The position numbers were made by a program, and so were the translations under genes. From an uncultured Erysipelotrichaceae bacterium (GTDB taxonomy: Bacteria; Bacillota_I; Bacilli_A; RFN20; CAG-826): DNA of 15,413 nucleotides. Under the pieces are notes generated by a model that saw only the letters and a list, made by a program, of their open reading frames with translations, made no database searches and had not been told where the DNA came from. Position 1 is the stretch's first letter. The number at the start of each line of letters is the position of its first letter. Shown here piece after piece: positions 1-6,400 of the stretch. The DNA lies in the NCBI GenBank assembly GCA_946612405.1, contig CAMOEQ010000012.1, forward strand, positions 1 through 15,413, read 5' to 3'.

Positions 1-9
1 TATTTATAA

Positions 10-15
10 GATAAT
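10..15 (+). promoter_or_regulatory. Possible -10 box for a leaderless kinase mRNA
   Basis: GATAAT lies exactly 6 nt before the ATG at 22, which would put transcription start on the A of the start codon. No Shine-Dalgarno precedes the gene. The -35 region is outside the window, so the box rests on one hexamer in AT-rich DNA. Confidence 0.3.
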
Positions 16-21
16 AAATAT

Positions 22-1284
22 ATGGATGTTAAAAGTGTTTTTAATATGACGGTTTGCTTATTAGGGGTTTTAATCCTCCTAATTCATATCGTTAATATAT
101 TGTTAAAAAAAGACCGTCGTAAAGATGAAAATTCATTATTATATTTCTTCCTTTTTACGATGGTTCATTTCGCGACATATTTTACGTTTGTTCTAATTAA
201 ACAAAATTATACTAGCGATGCTTTAATCATCACTTTCTATACCATTTTCTACATCATGAATAATGTGGAATTATTACTCTTTTATTTATACATGTCTTCT
301 TATACAAAAATCCATCCAAAAACCAAGAAAGTTGTCGGCATAATTAATCTTGTTTTATTTTCGATTTTTGTCATATCAGATATTGTAAATATCTTCACTC
401 ATATTTATTTCACATCTATCGATGGAATATATACTAGAGCAAAATTGATGATTATTTCCCAAGGATATCAATTCGTTATGTTAGTAATTTCCTTTGTTTT
501 AGTCGTCTTAAATAAAGGACTAAATTTAAGAGAAAAAATCGCATTCTCTTTGTATTGTGTTTTGCCATTTATTTCCATCATCATTCAAAACAATGTTCCG
601 GGCTATGCAATCGCATACGCAACTCTTTTAATCGCTGTTGAAATATTGTTCTTATTCTTAAATGTTGAAAAGAATATCAAATTAAAAGAGGAAGAAGAAA
701 AACTTAAAGATGCGAATATCAAGATAATGGTTTCACAAATCCAACCTCACTTTGTTTATAACACTTTATCTTCGATATCTACTCTAATTCCAATCGACCC
801 AAATAAAGCCCAAAAAGCCTTAGATGAATTCTCCGATTATTTAAGGATGAATTTTTCAACCTTAACTGAAACCAAATTAGTAGCTTTTGAAGATGAACTT
901 AAACATATCAAAACATATGTTGAATTAGAGAAGATGAGATTCGGTAATCGTCTTCATGTAATTTACGATATTAAAACAACCGATTTTAAAGTACCTCCAT
1001 TAAGTATCCAACCGTTGGTTGAAAATGCGATTAAACATGGAATTTTAAAAAAAGTTGAAGGTGGAGCGGTCGCTTTAAAAACATATGAAAATAACGATGT
1101 ATTTGTTGTTGAAGTCATCGATGATGGAGTAGGTTTTGATGTCGATTCAATCGATTTTAAAAATAATAAACATATCGGTTTAAATAACGTTAAACATCGC
1201 GTCACGACAATGTGCAAAGGCCGCATTCGTTTCGAAAGCGAAATTGGTAAAGGCACTAAAGTGGTGGTACAATTTTATAAATAA
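22..1284 (+). CDS. LytS/YehU-type membrane sensor histidine kinase
   Basis: Sensor kinase that should autophosphorylate on His and pass the phosphate to the response regulator encoded next. Residues 1-215 are a multi-pass membrane region of about six to seven hydrophobic segments with no recognisable periplasmic sensor domain. A short charged linker (218-230) leads into the His_kinase domain: phosphoacceptor motif QPHF with His243, N-box LVENAIKHG (332-340), G1 box DDGVGFD (367-373) and G2-like HIGLNNVKHR (384-393). This layout (7TM-like N-terminus, QPHF H-box) is typical of the LytS family. An in-frame TAA at 7-9 makes ATG 22 the first possible ATG; a second ATG at 46 is also possible, and neither has a Shine-Dalgarno. 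The gene ends 1 nt before the response regulator ATG, so the two are co-transcribed. The ligand is unknown. Confidence 0.9.
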   Translation: MDVKSVFNMTVCLLGVLILLIHIVNILLKKDRRKDENSLLYFFLFTMVHFATYFTFVLIKQNYTSDALIITFYTIFYIMNNVELLLFYLYMSSYTKIHPKTKKVVGIINLVLFSIFVISDIVNIFTHIYFTSIDGIYTRAKLMIISQGYQFVMLVISFVLVVLNKGLNLREKIAFSLYCVLPFISIIIQNNVPGYAIAYATLLIAVEILFLFLNVEKNIKLKEEEEKLKDANIKIMVSQIQPHFVYNTLSSISTLIPIDPNKAQKALDEFSDYLRMNFSTLTETKLVAFEDELKHIKTYVELEKMRFGNRLHVIYDIKTTDFKVPPLSIQPLVENAIKHGILKKVEGGAVALKTYENNDVFVVEVIDDGVGFDVDSIDFKNNKHIGLNNVKHRVTTMCKGRIRFESEIGKGTKVVVQFYK

Positions 1285-1285
1285 T

Positions 1286-2044
1286 ATGAAAGTCTTACTT
1301 CTCGATGATGAAGAATTGCAATTGATTAGGCTTGAAAAAGAAGCCGAAAAAGCTCTTCCAAAAGATAGCCAAATCTTTTCTTATCTAAATCCTCTTGAAG
1401 CATTAAAAGAAATAAAAGATATCAAACTTGATATCGCTTTTTTAGATATTGAAATGCCTGGAATAAATGGCATTGATTTCGCCAAAAAATTAAAGAAGAT
1501 AAACCCACATATAAATATCATCTTTGTGACCGCTTATAACGATTATGCTTTAGAAGCATATAAACTTCATGCTTCTGGATATTTATCTAAACCAGTAAAC
1601 GCCGAAAAAATAAAAGAAGAAATCGAAGAGCTAAGATATCCAATCGAACTTAAAGGAAATAAGAAAATTCAAATCAAATGTTTTGGTAATTTTGAGATAT
1701 TTTATAAGGGCGAACCCATCAAATTCTCTTATCAAAAATCCAAAGAAGTTCTCGCTTATTTAGTGGACCGCGAAGGCTCATTAATAAATATCAATGAATT
1801 AAACGCTGTTCTTTGGGAAGAAGATCATAAATCATATTTAAGAAATTTAATCGCTGATATCCAACAAACTCTAAAAGCGATAAACTGCGAAAATATTTTT
1901 AATAAAACTCATAACGGCTGTTCAATCAATATCGACAAAGTCGATTGTGATGCTTATGAATATAAAAATGGTAACCCCGATGCGATAAGAATGTATCGCG
2001 GAGAATATATGGCTCAATATCCTTGGGCAGTATTCGAAGATTGA
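1286..2044 (+). CDS. Response regulator, receiver plus SARP-type winged helix
   Basis: DNA-binding response regulator and likely partner of the kinase just upstream. Residues 1-118 are a CheY-like receiver: acidic pair Asp7/Asp8, phosphoacceptor Asp54 (FLDIEMPG), Thr82 and Lys102 (SKP). Residues 128-225 form an OmpR-like winged helix of the SARP/BTAD-associated kind (CFGNFEIFYKGEPIKFSYQKSKEVLAYLV...). The tail RMYRGEYMAQYPWA recalls the truncated BTAD end seen in regulators of this class in Clostridia. LytS-type kinases usually pair with LytTR-domain regulators, so the output domain is the unusual part. An in-frame TTG at 1244 would add 14 residues inside the kinase gene; ATG 1286 matches the expected receiver start (MKVLLLDDEE). 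It ends in TGA and is followed by a terminator at 2122. Target genes cannot be told from the sequence. Confidence 0.88.
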   Translation: MKVLLLDDEELQLIRLEKEAEKALPKDSQIFSYLNPLEALKEIKDIKLDIAFLDIEMPGINGIDFAKKLKKINPHINIIFVTAYNDYALEAYKLHASGYLSKPVNAEKIKEEIEELRYPIELKGNKKIQIKCFGNFEIFYKGEPIKFSYQKSKEVLAYLVDREGSLININELNAVLWEEDHKSYLRNLIADIQQTLKAINCENIFNKTHNGCSINIDKVDCDAYEYKNGNPDAIRMYRGEYMAQYPWAVFED

Positions 2045-2121
2045 TATTAATATTATTTTGAATTTTTAGTGGTACTTTTGCGACACAACTTTTTATATAA
2101 TCTCCCAGAATATTATGAAGA

Positions 2122-2147
2122 GAACTCCTTAATTGGAGTTTTTTCTT
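2122..2147 (+). terminator. Intrinsic terminator after the two-component pair
   Basis: AACTCC (2123-2128) pairs with GGAGTT (2135-2140) around a 6-nt loop, followed by a T-rich run ending at 2147. It lies 78 nt beyond the response regulator stop codon. Confidence 0.75.
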
Positions 2148-2153
2148 TATGTG

Positions 2154-2179
2154 CGCGGTCATTAACCTTGAATGACGCG
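2154..2179 (+). promoter_or_regulatory. GC-rich imperfect inverted repeat upstream of xdhC-like gene
   Basis: CGCG(G)TCATT at 2154-2163 pairs with AATGACGCG at 2171-2179 around a 7-nt loop: nine pairs with one bulged G. It overlaps a possible -35 TTGAAT (2168-2173), which has a weak -10 TAAATT at 2191-2196 with 17-nt spacing. It could be an operator or an RNA hairpin. No T-run follows, so it is not a terminator. Confidence 0.35.
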
Positions 2180-2240
2180 GGCGAAATAATTAAATTTTTT
2201 CTATATAAATCAGTCATCTTTATTTACAATAATATTTGTT

Positions 2241-3077
2241 ATGAGTATCGATATTTATCAAAAATTACAAGAAGTTAGATCAGCTGGTGAAGACGCTGTT
2301 ATTGTTACTGTTACCGAAAAAGAAGGAATGGGTCCAGCTGATGTTGGCAAAAAGATGCTTGTTATCAAAGATAACATCGCCTTTGGCACCGTCGGTGGTG
2401 GAGCGATCGAATATTATGCTCGTGAAAAATGTAAAGAAGTGTTGAAAGCTCGACAATCATTCAGCGAAAAATATCTTCTTTTTGACCGTGAAGTAAAAGT
2501 GGATGATGGCCGCGTTGTTCTTCCGATGGCTTGTGGTGGTAAAGTAACTTTATTTTATGAATTTATCGGTCCTAAACAATATGTTTATATTTTTGGAGCA
2601 GGGCACTGCGGAGCCGCTTTAGCAAGAGTGTTAAAACCTTTAGGTTTTTTCACAACCATTATTGATGAAAGAGATTATGTTATTAATGCTCTTGATGATT
2701 CGGCAAACGTCAAAGTTAATGAAGGGTTTGTTGAATATATTGAAAAACATGGTCTACCAGATGATAGATATATCGTCGTCTGCACTCCATCACACACCAA
2801 TGACTATAATGTTTTAAATAAAATCTTAGAACTGAATATCAAACCAAAATATTTTGGAATGCTTTGTTCAAAAAAGAAAATTGCTGATTATTTGGCAAAA
2901 GCTTATGAAGTATATGGTAAAGATATTGATTTAACTAATTTTTATTCACCTATTGGACTACAAACAGGTGGAGATTCTCCTGAAGAAGTCGCCATTTCAA
3001 TCGCTAGTGAAATACTAAGTGTTTATTATGGGAAAGAAAAAATAAATTCTCATATGAGAGACTTAGTTAAAAAATAA
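2241..3077 (+). CDS. XdhC/CoxI-family protein
   Basis: XdhC-type proteins bind molybdenum cofactor and help its sulfuration and insertion into xanthine dehydrogenase-like enzymes in the cytoplasm. The N-terminal XdhC/CoxI domain carries GTVGGGAIE (49-57) and the cysteine motif MACGG (96-100). The C-terminal Rossmann-like XdhC domain begins at IFGAGHCGAALA (117-128), has GMLCSKKK (206-213) where many homologues have IGSRRK, and ends with the family hallmark SPIGLQTGGDSPEEVAISIA (236-255). At 278 residues it is near full length. No Shine-Dalgarno precedes ATG 2241; a TACAAT/TAATAT stretch just upstream suggests a very short leader. It stands alone between two terminators with no hydroxylase, molybdopterin-synthesis or selenium gene beside it, so its client enzyme is unknown. 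Family assignment is firm; the specific role is inferred. Confidence 0.9.
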   Translation: MSIDIYQKLQEVRSAGEDAVIVTVTEKEGMGPADVGKKMLVIKDNIAFGTVGGGAIEYYAREKCKEVLKARQSFSEKYLLFDREVKVDDGRVVLPMACGGKVTLFYEFIGPKQYVYIFGAGHCGAALARVLKPLGFFTTIIDERDYVINALDDSANVKVNEGFVEYIEKHGLPDDRYIVVCTPSHTNDYNVLNKILELNIKPKYFGMLCSKKKIADYLAKAYEVYGKDIDLTNFYSPIGLQTGGDSPEEVAISIASEILSVYYGKEKINSHMRDLVKK

Positions 3078-3098
3078 AATTAGATTTATATTAAGAAG

Positions 3099-3121
3099 TT
3101 AGCCATTAAGGCTAATTTTTT
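3099..3121 (+). terminator. Intrinsic terminator after xdhC-like gene
   Basis: TTAGCC (3099-3104) and GGCTAA (3110-3115) form a 6-bp stem with an ATTAA loop, followed by six T (3116-3121), 21 nt after the stop codon. Confidence 0.85.
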
Positions 3122-3155
3122 ATAGGTTGTTTATATATTTATTTCGGTTATTATT

Positions 3156-3161
3156 TATAAT
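3156..3161 (+). promoter_or_regulatory. -10 box for the diguanylate cyclase gene
   Basis: A consensus TATAAT lies 36 nt before ATG 3198, just after the preceding terminator. No good -35 hexamer lies 16-18 nt upstream (only AT-rich ATATAT-like sequence). Start would be near 3168, giving a leader of about 30 nt without a clear Shine-Dalgarno. Confidence 0.45.
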
Positions 3162-3197
3162 AGTGGATTATCGCATCTATAAGCGGCATATATTAAA

Positions 3198-4343
3198 ATG
3201 ATTATTGAAGAAATCGTTGTTGCTAATTCTGCAGCAGTTATCATCTTGCTCGTTTTATTTTTCTCTCGTTTAATGACTAGACGTAAAGCGCGTTTTTCTG
3301 ATCGCATTTTTTCGATTCTTATTTATATAGGCATGTCCTGTGCGATCTTAGAAACAATCAGTTTTTTAGTTGATGGCCAAGCAAATGCATTCTTAAGAGT
3401 TGTTAACATTCTTTCTAACTCACTTTTATATGCTTGCAATGCTTCGGTATCAGTTCTATGGATTTTATATGTTAATTCTGCTCTCCATAATAATTTAAAA
3501 ATGCCAAAAGCTGCCATTATAACAATGATAGTTATATGGGCTATGTTAATTACTTCTTTGATATTCAACATCTTCTTTGGTTTCTTATTTAGAGTTGATA
3601 GTCATAACGTTTATTATCGAGAACCTACCGGATATGTTTTCTATGTCTTTTTAATTATTTCATTTATTATCACAATCTTTATGTATCTAAGATCAAGAAT
3701 CGTCCATGGCGAAGCACAATTTTTCCCAATTTGGATGTTTTTGACTCCAGTTATCATCGCTTGTATCGTCCAAGCAATTTGGTATGGTATCGCTACTGCA
3801 TGGCTTGGATGTGCGATTGGCTTATTAGGTATTTACGTCAATATGCAAAGCAAGATGTCACACGTTGATTTGCTCACCAATTTATATAATAGAGCCTACG
3901 TTGAACATAAACTTATTATTGCTCGCTCATCAAAACGTTATGTTTATAGTGGTATCATGCTCGACATTGACTATTTTAAAAATATCAATGATAGCTTTGG
4001 TCACTCTGTAGGTGATGAAGCTTTAGTTGATGCTGCAAATATATTAATAAATGCCTCTGACCGCAATTCTTTACCATTTAGATTTGCTGGTGATGAATTC
4101 ATCATTTTAGTAAGAACAAATGTTTCATCAAAAGATAAATTAGAAGAAAAGACGCTTGATATTATTGACAAAGTCAATAAAGAAGCGGAAAAATATAATT
4201 CAAAAATTGAATCACAATATAAAATAGTTTTCTCAATTGGCTATTCAATCTATGATCCAAATGAAAGCGATGACCTCTTCTTCCACAAAATGGATGAAGA
4301 AATGTATAAACAAAAACGCAAACACCATGGCGAAAGCCTTTGA
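3198..4343 (+). CDS. Membrane-bound GGDEF diguanylate cyclase
   Basis: Predicted to make cyclic di-GMP from two GTP at the inner face of the membrane. Residues 1-215 hold about seven hydrophobic segments (roughly 10-24, 37-57, 70-93, 105-130, 146-164, 177-196, 200-215), a 7TM-like sensory region. The GGDEF domain runs from about 220 (SHVDLLTNLYNRAYVE) to the end. It has the metal/substrate motif LDIDYFKNINDSFGHSVGD (255-273) with Asp256, Asn264 and Asp265, and the signature RFAGDEF (295-301). AGDEF in place of GGDEF is a common variant seen in active enzymes. The inhibitory RxxD site is not conserved at its usual position (DRNS), so product inhibition may be weak. No EAL or HD-GYP domain is attached. 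The gene is monocistronic between its own -10 box and a terminator. Activity is likely but not proven. Confidence 0.9.
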   Translation: MIIEEIVVANSAAVIILLVLFFSRLMTRRKARFSDRIFSILIYIGMSCAILETISFLVDGQANAFLRVVNILSNSLLYACNASVSVLWILYVNSALHNNLKMPKAAIITMIVIWAMLITSLIFNIFFGFLFRVDSHNVYYREPTGYVFYVFLIISFIITIFMYLRSRIVHGEAQFFPIWMFLTPVIIACIVQAIWYGIATAWLGCAIGLLGIYVNMQSKMSHVDLLTNLYNRAYVEHKLIIARSSKRYVYSGIMLDIDYFKNINDSFGHSVGDEALVDAANILINASDRNSLPFRFAGDEFIILVRTNVSSKDKLEEKTLDIIDKVNKEAEKYNSKIESQYKIVFSIGYSIYDPNESDDLFFHKMDEEMYKQKRKHHGESL

Positions 4344-4357
4344 GTATTAACTAATTT

Positions 4358-4385
4358 AATTAGCAAATTTTATGCTAATTTTTTT
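4358..4385 (+). terminator. Intrinsic terminator after diguanylate cyclase gene
   Basis: AATTAGCA (4358-4365) pairs with TGCTAATT (4373-4380) around a 7-nt loop. A run of seven T spans 4379-4385, 14 nt after the stop codon. Confidence 0.85.
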
Positions 4386-4389
4386 CTTC

Positions 4390-4439
4390 TAAAATCGTCA
4401 ATTCTAGATATTAAATCTAGATTTAATAAAATGATTTTA
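4390..4439 (+). promoter_or_regulatory. Nested palindrome, operator-like
   Basis: A perfect 20-bp palindrome (TATTAAATCT and its complement) occupies 4409-4428. It is flanked by an outer inverted repeat TAAAATC (4390-4396) and GATTTTA (4433-4439), extendable to 9 pairs with one G-U. A second TCTAGA at 4403-4408 repeats the palindrome core 13 bp away. No T-run follows the outer arm. It sits about 50 bp upstream of the promoter at 4486, so a regulator-binding site is the simplest reading. Confidence 0.5.
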
Positions 4440-4485
4440 TAAATAAAAATAATTGTGTTTTGCAAAGATTTTTTTGAAATTGTGT

Positions 4486-4514
4486 TTGAATTATAAAGTG
4501 TATTGTTTTACAAT
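4486..4514 (+). promoter_or_regulatory. Sigma-A-type promoter of the YY-motif operon
   Basis: TTGAAT (4486-4491) and TACAAT (4509-4514) are separated by 17 nt. Predicted start is about 4521, just upstream of AGGAGG at 4526-4531, giving a leader of about 18 nt. Confidence 0.7.
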
Positions 4515-4525
4515 AAAATCAACTT

Positions 4526-4531
4526 AGGAGG
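4526..4531 (+). promoter_or_regulatory. Ribosome binding site that fixes the start at 4539
   Basis: A full AGGAGG sits 7 nt before ATG 4539. An in-frame TTG at 4503 lies upstream of it and inside the promoter spacer/-10 region, so it cannot be the start. Confidence 0.85.
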
Positions 4532-4538
4532 ATTTCCA

Positions 4539-5717
4539 ATGCGAAAAAGAAGTAGACGCGCTGGCTTGGTACTCACCATTGTGACTGCTGTGTTTTTTGT
4601 TTTAGCAGCTTCACTATTCTTCTTACTTCCAACCATTGATGAAATGATTGGCAGAAGTCCAGTTGGTTTTACCTATAATCCAGCCAAATTATTTGTTGAA
4701 GGTGCGAAAACCTTAGTCTCATTTAATTTTGCAAGCAAAATTTATTTGATTATCTTTATTTCAGGTTGTATCGTTGCCGCTTTATTGCTCTTATGGCTTG
4801 TCGCAATTATCGTTAAGAAAAAACCAATTAAATTAATTACTTGGTTCGTCTTTACTATTATGTGCGCTGCCTGTGGTATTATGGCCTTTGGCTATTCACT
4901 TGCTGCTGCTCGTGAAGTTACATTATTTAATGGTGCTAGAATAGATCAACATATCTTCCTAGATATGATTGGTTATTATGGCATTTTTAGATTAAGCCCA
5001 GCTCGTTATGGTGCAGCCGCTGCTGATGCCGCTCCATATATCTTCTATAACTTCCTTTCTTGGATCTTAGCTTGGGTATTTGCTGGCTTACTTATCGTCA
5101 TTTATATCTTTGCTATCGTTACCCCAGCCGTTGCTGCCGGTCAATTATTTGCCAAAGAAAAGGTTAGAAAAGCTAAACCTGTTGAAGAAGAAGAGGAAAT
5201 CGACGAAGAAGCTCTTGCAGAAGCAAGACGCAGAGCCGCCCTTGTCTCTTATGTTGAATACAAAGCCGGCATTCCATCTCGTGAAAAAGAATATGAAGAA
5301 TTATGCCGTGCTAATGGTATCGCCTTACCAGGTGATGAAGCAGTTGAAGATGATGATGAAGAATATTATCGTCAAACTGCTGCTAGCTTAAGAGTTCTTC
5401 ATGAACAACCAGCTCCAGCTCCTGAAGTTGATCCTGATGAAGAATATTATAAAGAACTCACCAAAAACTTAGCTGTCTTCAAACTTGCTAAAGCAAGCCA
5501 AGACGTTAGACTTGAAAAATATTATCGTGAAACTATCGAAGAACTTGATATGTTTAAAGGTGATAAGAATGAAGAAGCTACTGCTGAAGCAGTATCAGTC
5601 CTTAAACGTGATGCTGCAAGAAAAAGAGAATATTATCAAAAATTAATCGACGAACTTCCATGCTTACAATATCAAAAAGATCCTGTCGAGCCAGAAGTTG
5701 GTAAAGATGTGAAATAA
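4539..5717 (+). CDS. Four-TM membrane protein with repeated YY-motif acidic tail
   Basis: I do not recognise a named family. The 392-residue protein starts with MRKRSRR and has hydrophobic segments near 8-30, 68-92, 98-122 and 172-202, with the basic N-terminus and long C-terminus probably cytoplasmic. The tail (203-392) is highly charged: an acidic stretch EEEEEIDEEALAEAR (216-230), then DDDEE near 271-275. It carries four copies of a short motif of form E-x-Y-Y-[RKQ]-x-x-x-x-x-L-x-x-[FL]: EEYYRQTAASLRVL (274-287), EEYYKELTKNLAVF (301-314), EKYYRETIEELDMF (326-339) and REYYQKLIDELPCL (363-376). Each copy is predicted to form a short amphipathic helix. The next gene's product starts with a fifth copy. 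A strong promoter and ribosome binding site precede the gene. A membrane-tethered scaffold or docking protein is a reasonable guess, but no function is assigned. Confidence 0.8.
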   Translation: MRKRSRRAGLVLTIVTAVFFVLAASLFFLLPTIDEMIGRSPVGFTYNPAKLFVEGAKTLVSFNFASKIYLIIFISGCIVAALLLLWLVAIIVKKKPIKLITWFVFTIMCAACGIMAFGYSLAAAREVTLFNGARIDQHIFLDMIGYYGIFRLSPARYGAAAADAAPYIFYNFLSWILAWVFAGLLIVIYIFAIVTPAVAAGQLFAKEKVRKAKPVEEEEEIDEEALAEARRRAALVSYVEYKAGIPSREKEYEELCRANGIALPGDEAVEDDDEEYYRQTAASLRVLHEQPAPAPEVDPDEEYYKELTKNLAVFKLAKASQDVRLEKYYRETIEELDMFKGDKNEEATAEAVSVLKRDAARKREYYQKLIDELPCLQYQKDPVEPEVGKDVK

Positions 5718-5729
5718 GGAGAAAACAAA

Positions 5730-6293
5730 ATGCGTAAATACGATGAAGCTTATTATCAAAAGATGATTAACGAACTCGGTATGTTTAAGAAAAAACAACC
5801 AGTTCAACCTCAACCAGTTCAACCAAAGAGAGTTGTTCCTGCTCCAGCTCCAAAAGCTGTTGAAGTAGAACCAGTTGAATCCAAAAAGATTATTCGAATT
5901 CCATTCGAAGTTAGAATCCACGCTGCTTCTAAAGAACTCAAAGATCATTTCAATGAACTTAAGAGCGATATTCTTGCTTATGGTGTTAAATCTCGTTTAT
6001 CCAATAGTGGTGATACATTTAGATTACACACTAAGACATATGTCAAAATTACCATTGCTGGTAAAGCCTTAAAACTTTATTTCGCACTCGATCCAAAAGA
6101 TTATCAAGATAGCAAGATGCCTCTTGCCGATGTCGGACATAAAGGCATTTATAAAGAAATCCCACTCGTCTTCAAAGTTAAATCTGAACTCTCACTTCGT
6201 AGAGCTAAACAATTAATCGCTGATGCAATGGCTAAGGACGGCCTTGTCCAAGGTGAAGTTGTCCCACACGATTGGGTTAAAGAAATTAAATAA
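5730..6293 (+). CDS. Small protein with YY motif and a domain of unknown function
   Basis: 187 residues, no signal peptide or membrane segment. Residues 6-19 (EAYYQKMINELGMF) match the motif repeated four times in the upstream protein. Residues 20-50 form a Pro/Val/Gln-rich linker with a repeated PVQPQPVQP. Residues 52-170 form a compact alpha/beta domain with conserved-looking blocks TFRLHTKTYVKITIAGKALK (96-115), LYFALDPKDY (116-125) and IPLVFKVKSELSLRRAKQLI (144-163). From memory, similar domains occur in other uncharacterised Bacillota proteins; I know of no established function. AAGGAG at 5716-5721 overlaps the upstream stop codon, 8 nt before the ATG, so the gene is in the same operon. 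The shared motif suggests both proteins bind the same partner or each other. Confidence 0.8.
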   Translation: MRKYDEAYYQKMINELGMFKKKQPVQPQPVQPKRVVPAPAPKAVEVEPVESKKIIRIPFEVRIHAASKELKDHFNELKSDILAYGVKSRLSNSGDTFRLHTKTYVKITIAGKALKLYFALDPKDYQDSKMPLADVGHKGIYKEIPLVFKVKSELSLRRAKQLIADAMAKDGLVQGEVVPHDWVKEIK

Positions 6294-6311
6294 TTTCACT
6301 TAAAATTTAAG

Positions 6312-6337
6312 AGGAGAATCAATGGTTCTCCTTTTTT
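6312..6337 (+). terminator. Intrinsic terminator of the YY-motif operon
   Basis: AGGAGAATC (6312-6320) pairs with GGTTCTCCT (6324-6332), nine pairs including one G-U, with an AAT loop. Six T follow (6332-6337). Confidence 0.85.
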
Positions 6338-6343
6338 CATATT

Positions 6344-6371
6344 TTGAAAAGAATAGATTATATGATAAAAT
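6344..6371 (+). promoter_or_regulatory. Extended -10 promoter of the CNNM-SDR operon
   Basis: TTGAAA (6344-6349), a 16-nt spacer, and TAAAAT (6366-6371) preceded by TG at 6363-6364. Predicted start is near 6378. The same TATGATAAAAT core and 16-nt spacing occur before acpP at 14927-14954. Confidence 0.7.
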
Positions 6372-6400
6372 CTTTCACTAATAGGAGATTTTACTAGAGA

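Noticed and set aside
1244..1285. TTG start giving a 14-residue longer response regulator
   Set aside because: It lies inside the kinase gene, and the receiver domain begins normally at ATG 1286.
22..2044. Mycoplasma-type code (TGA as Trp)
   Set aside because: TGA ends several genes at sensible domain ends and Trp is encoded by TGG throughout.
2096..2101. TATAAT as a promoter for a small RNA ending at the 2122 terminator
   Set aside because: No suitable -35 at 16-18 nt, and the transcript would be only about 40 nt.
2069..2278. 69-codon open frame between the regulator and the xdhC-like gene
   Set aside because: It spans a terminator and hairpin, has no ribosome binding site and no protein-like composition.
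4503..4538. TTG start for the YY-motif membrane protein
   Set aside because: It sits within the promoter and upstream of the AGGAGG that serves ATG 4539.
5664..5948. Antisense open frame over the YY-motif genes
   Set aside because: It is a Phe/Trp/Asn-rich mirror of the coding strand with no start signals.
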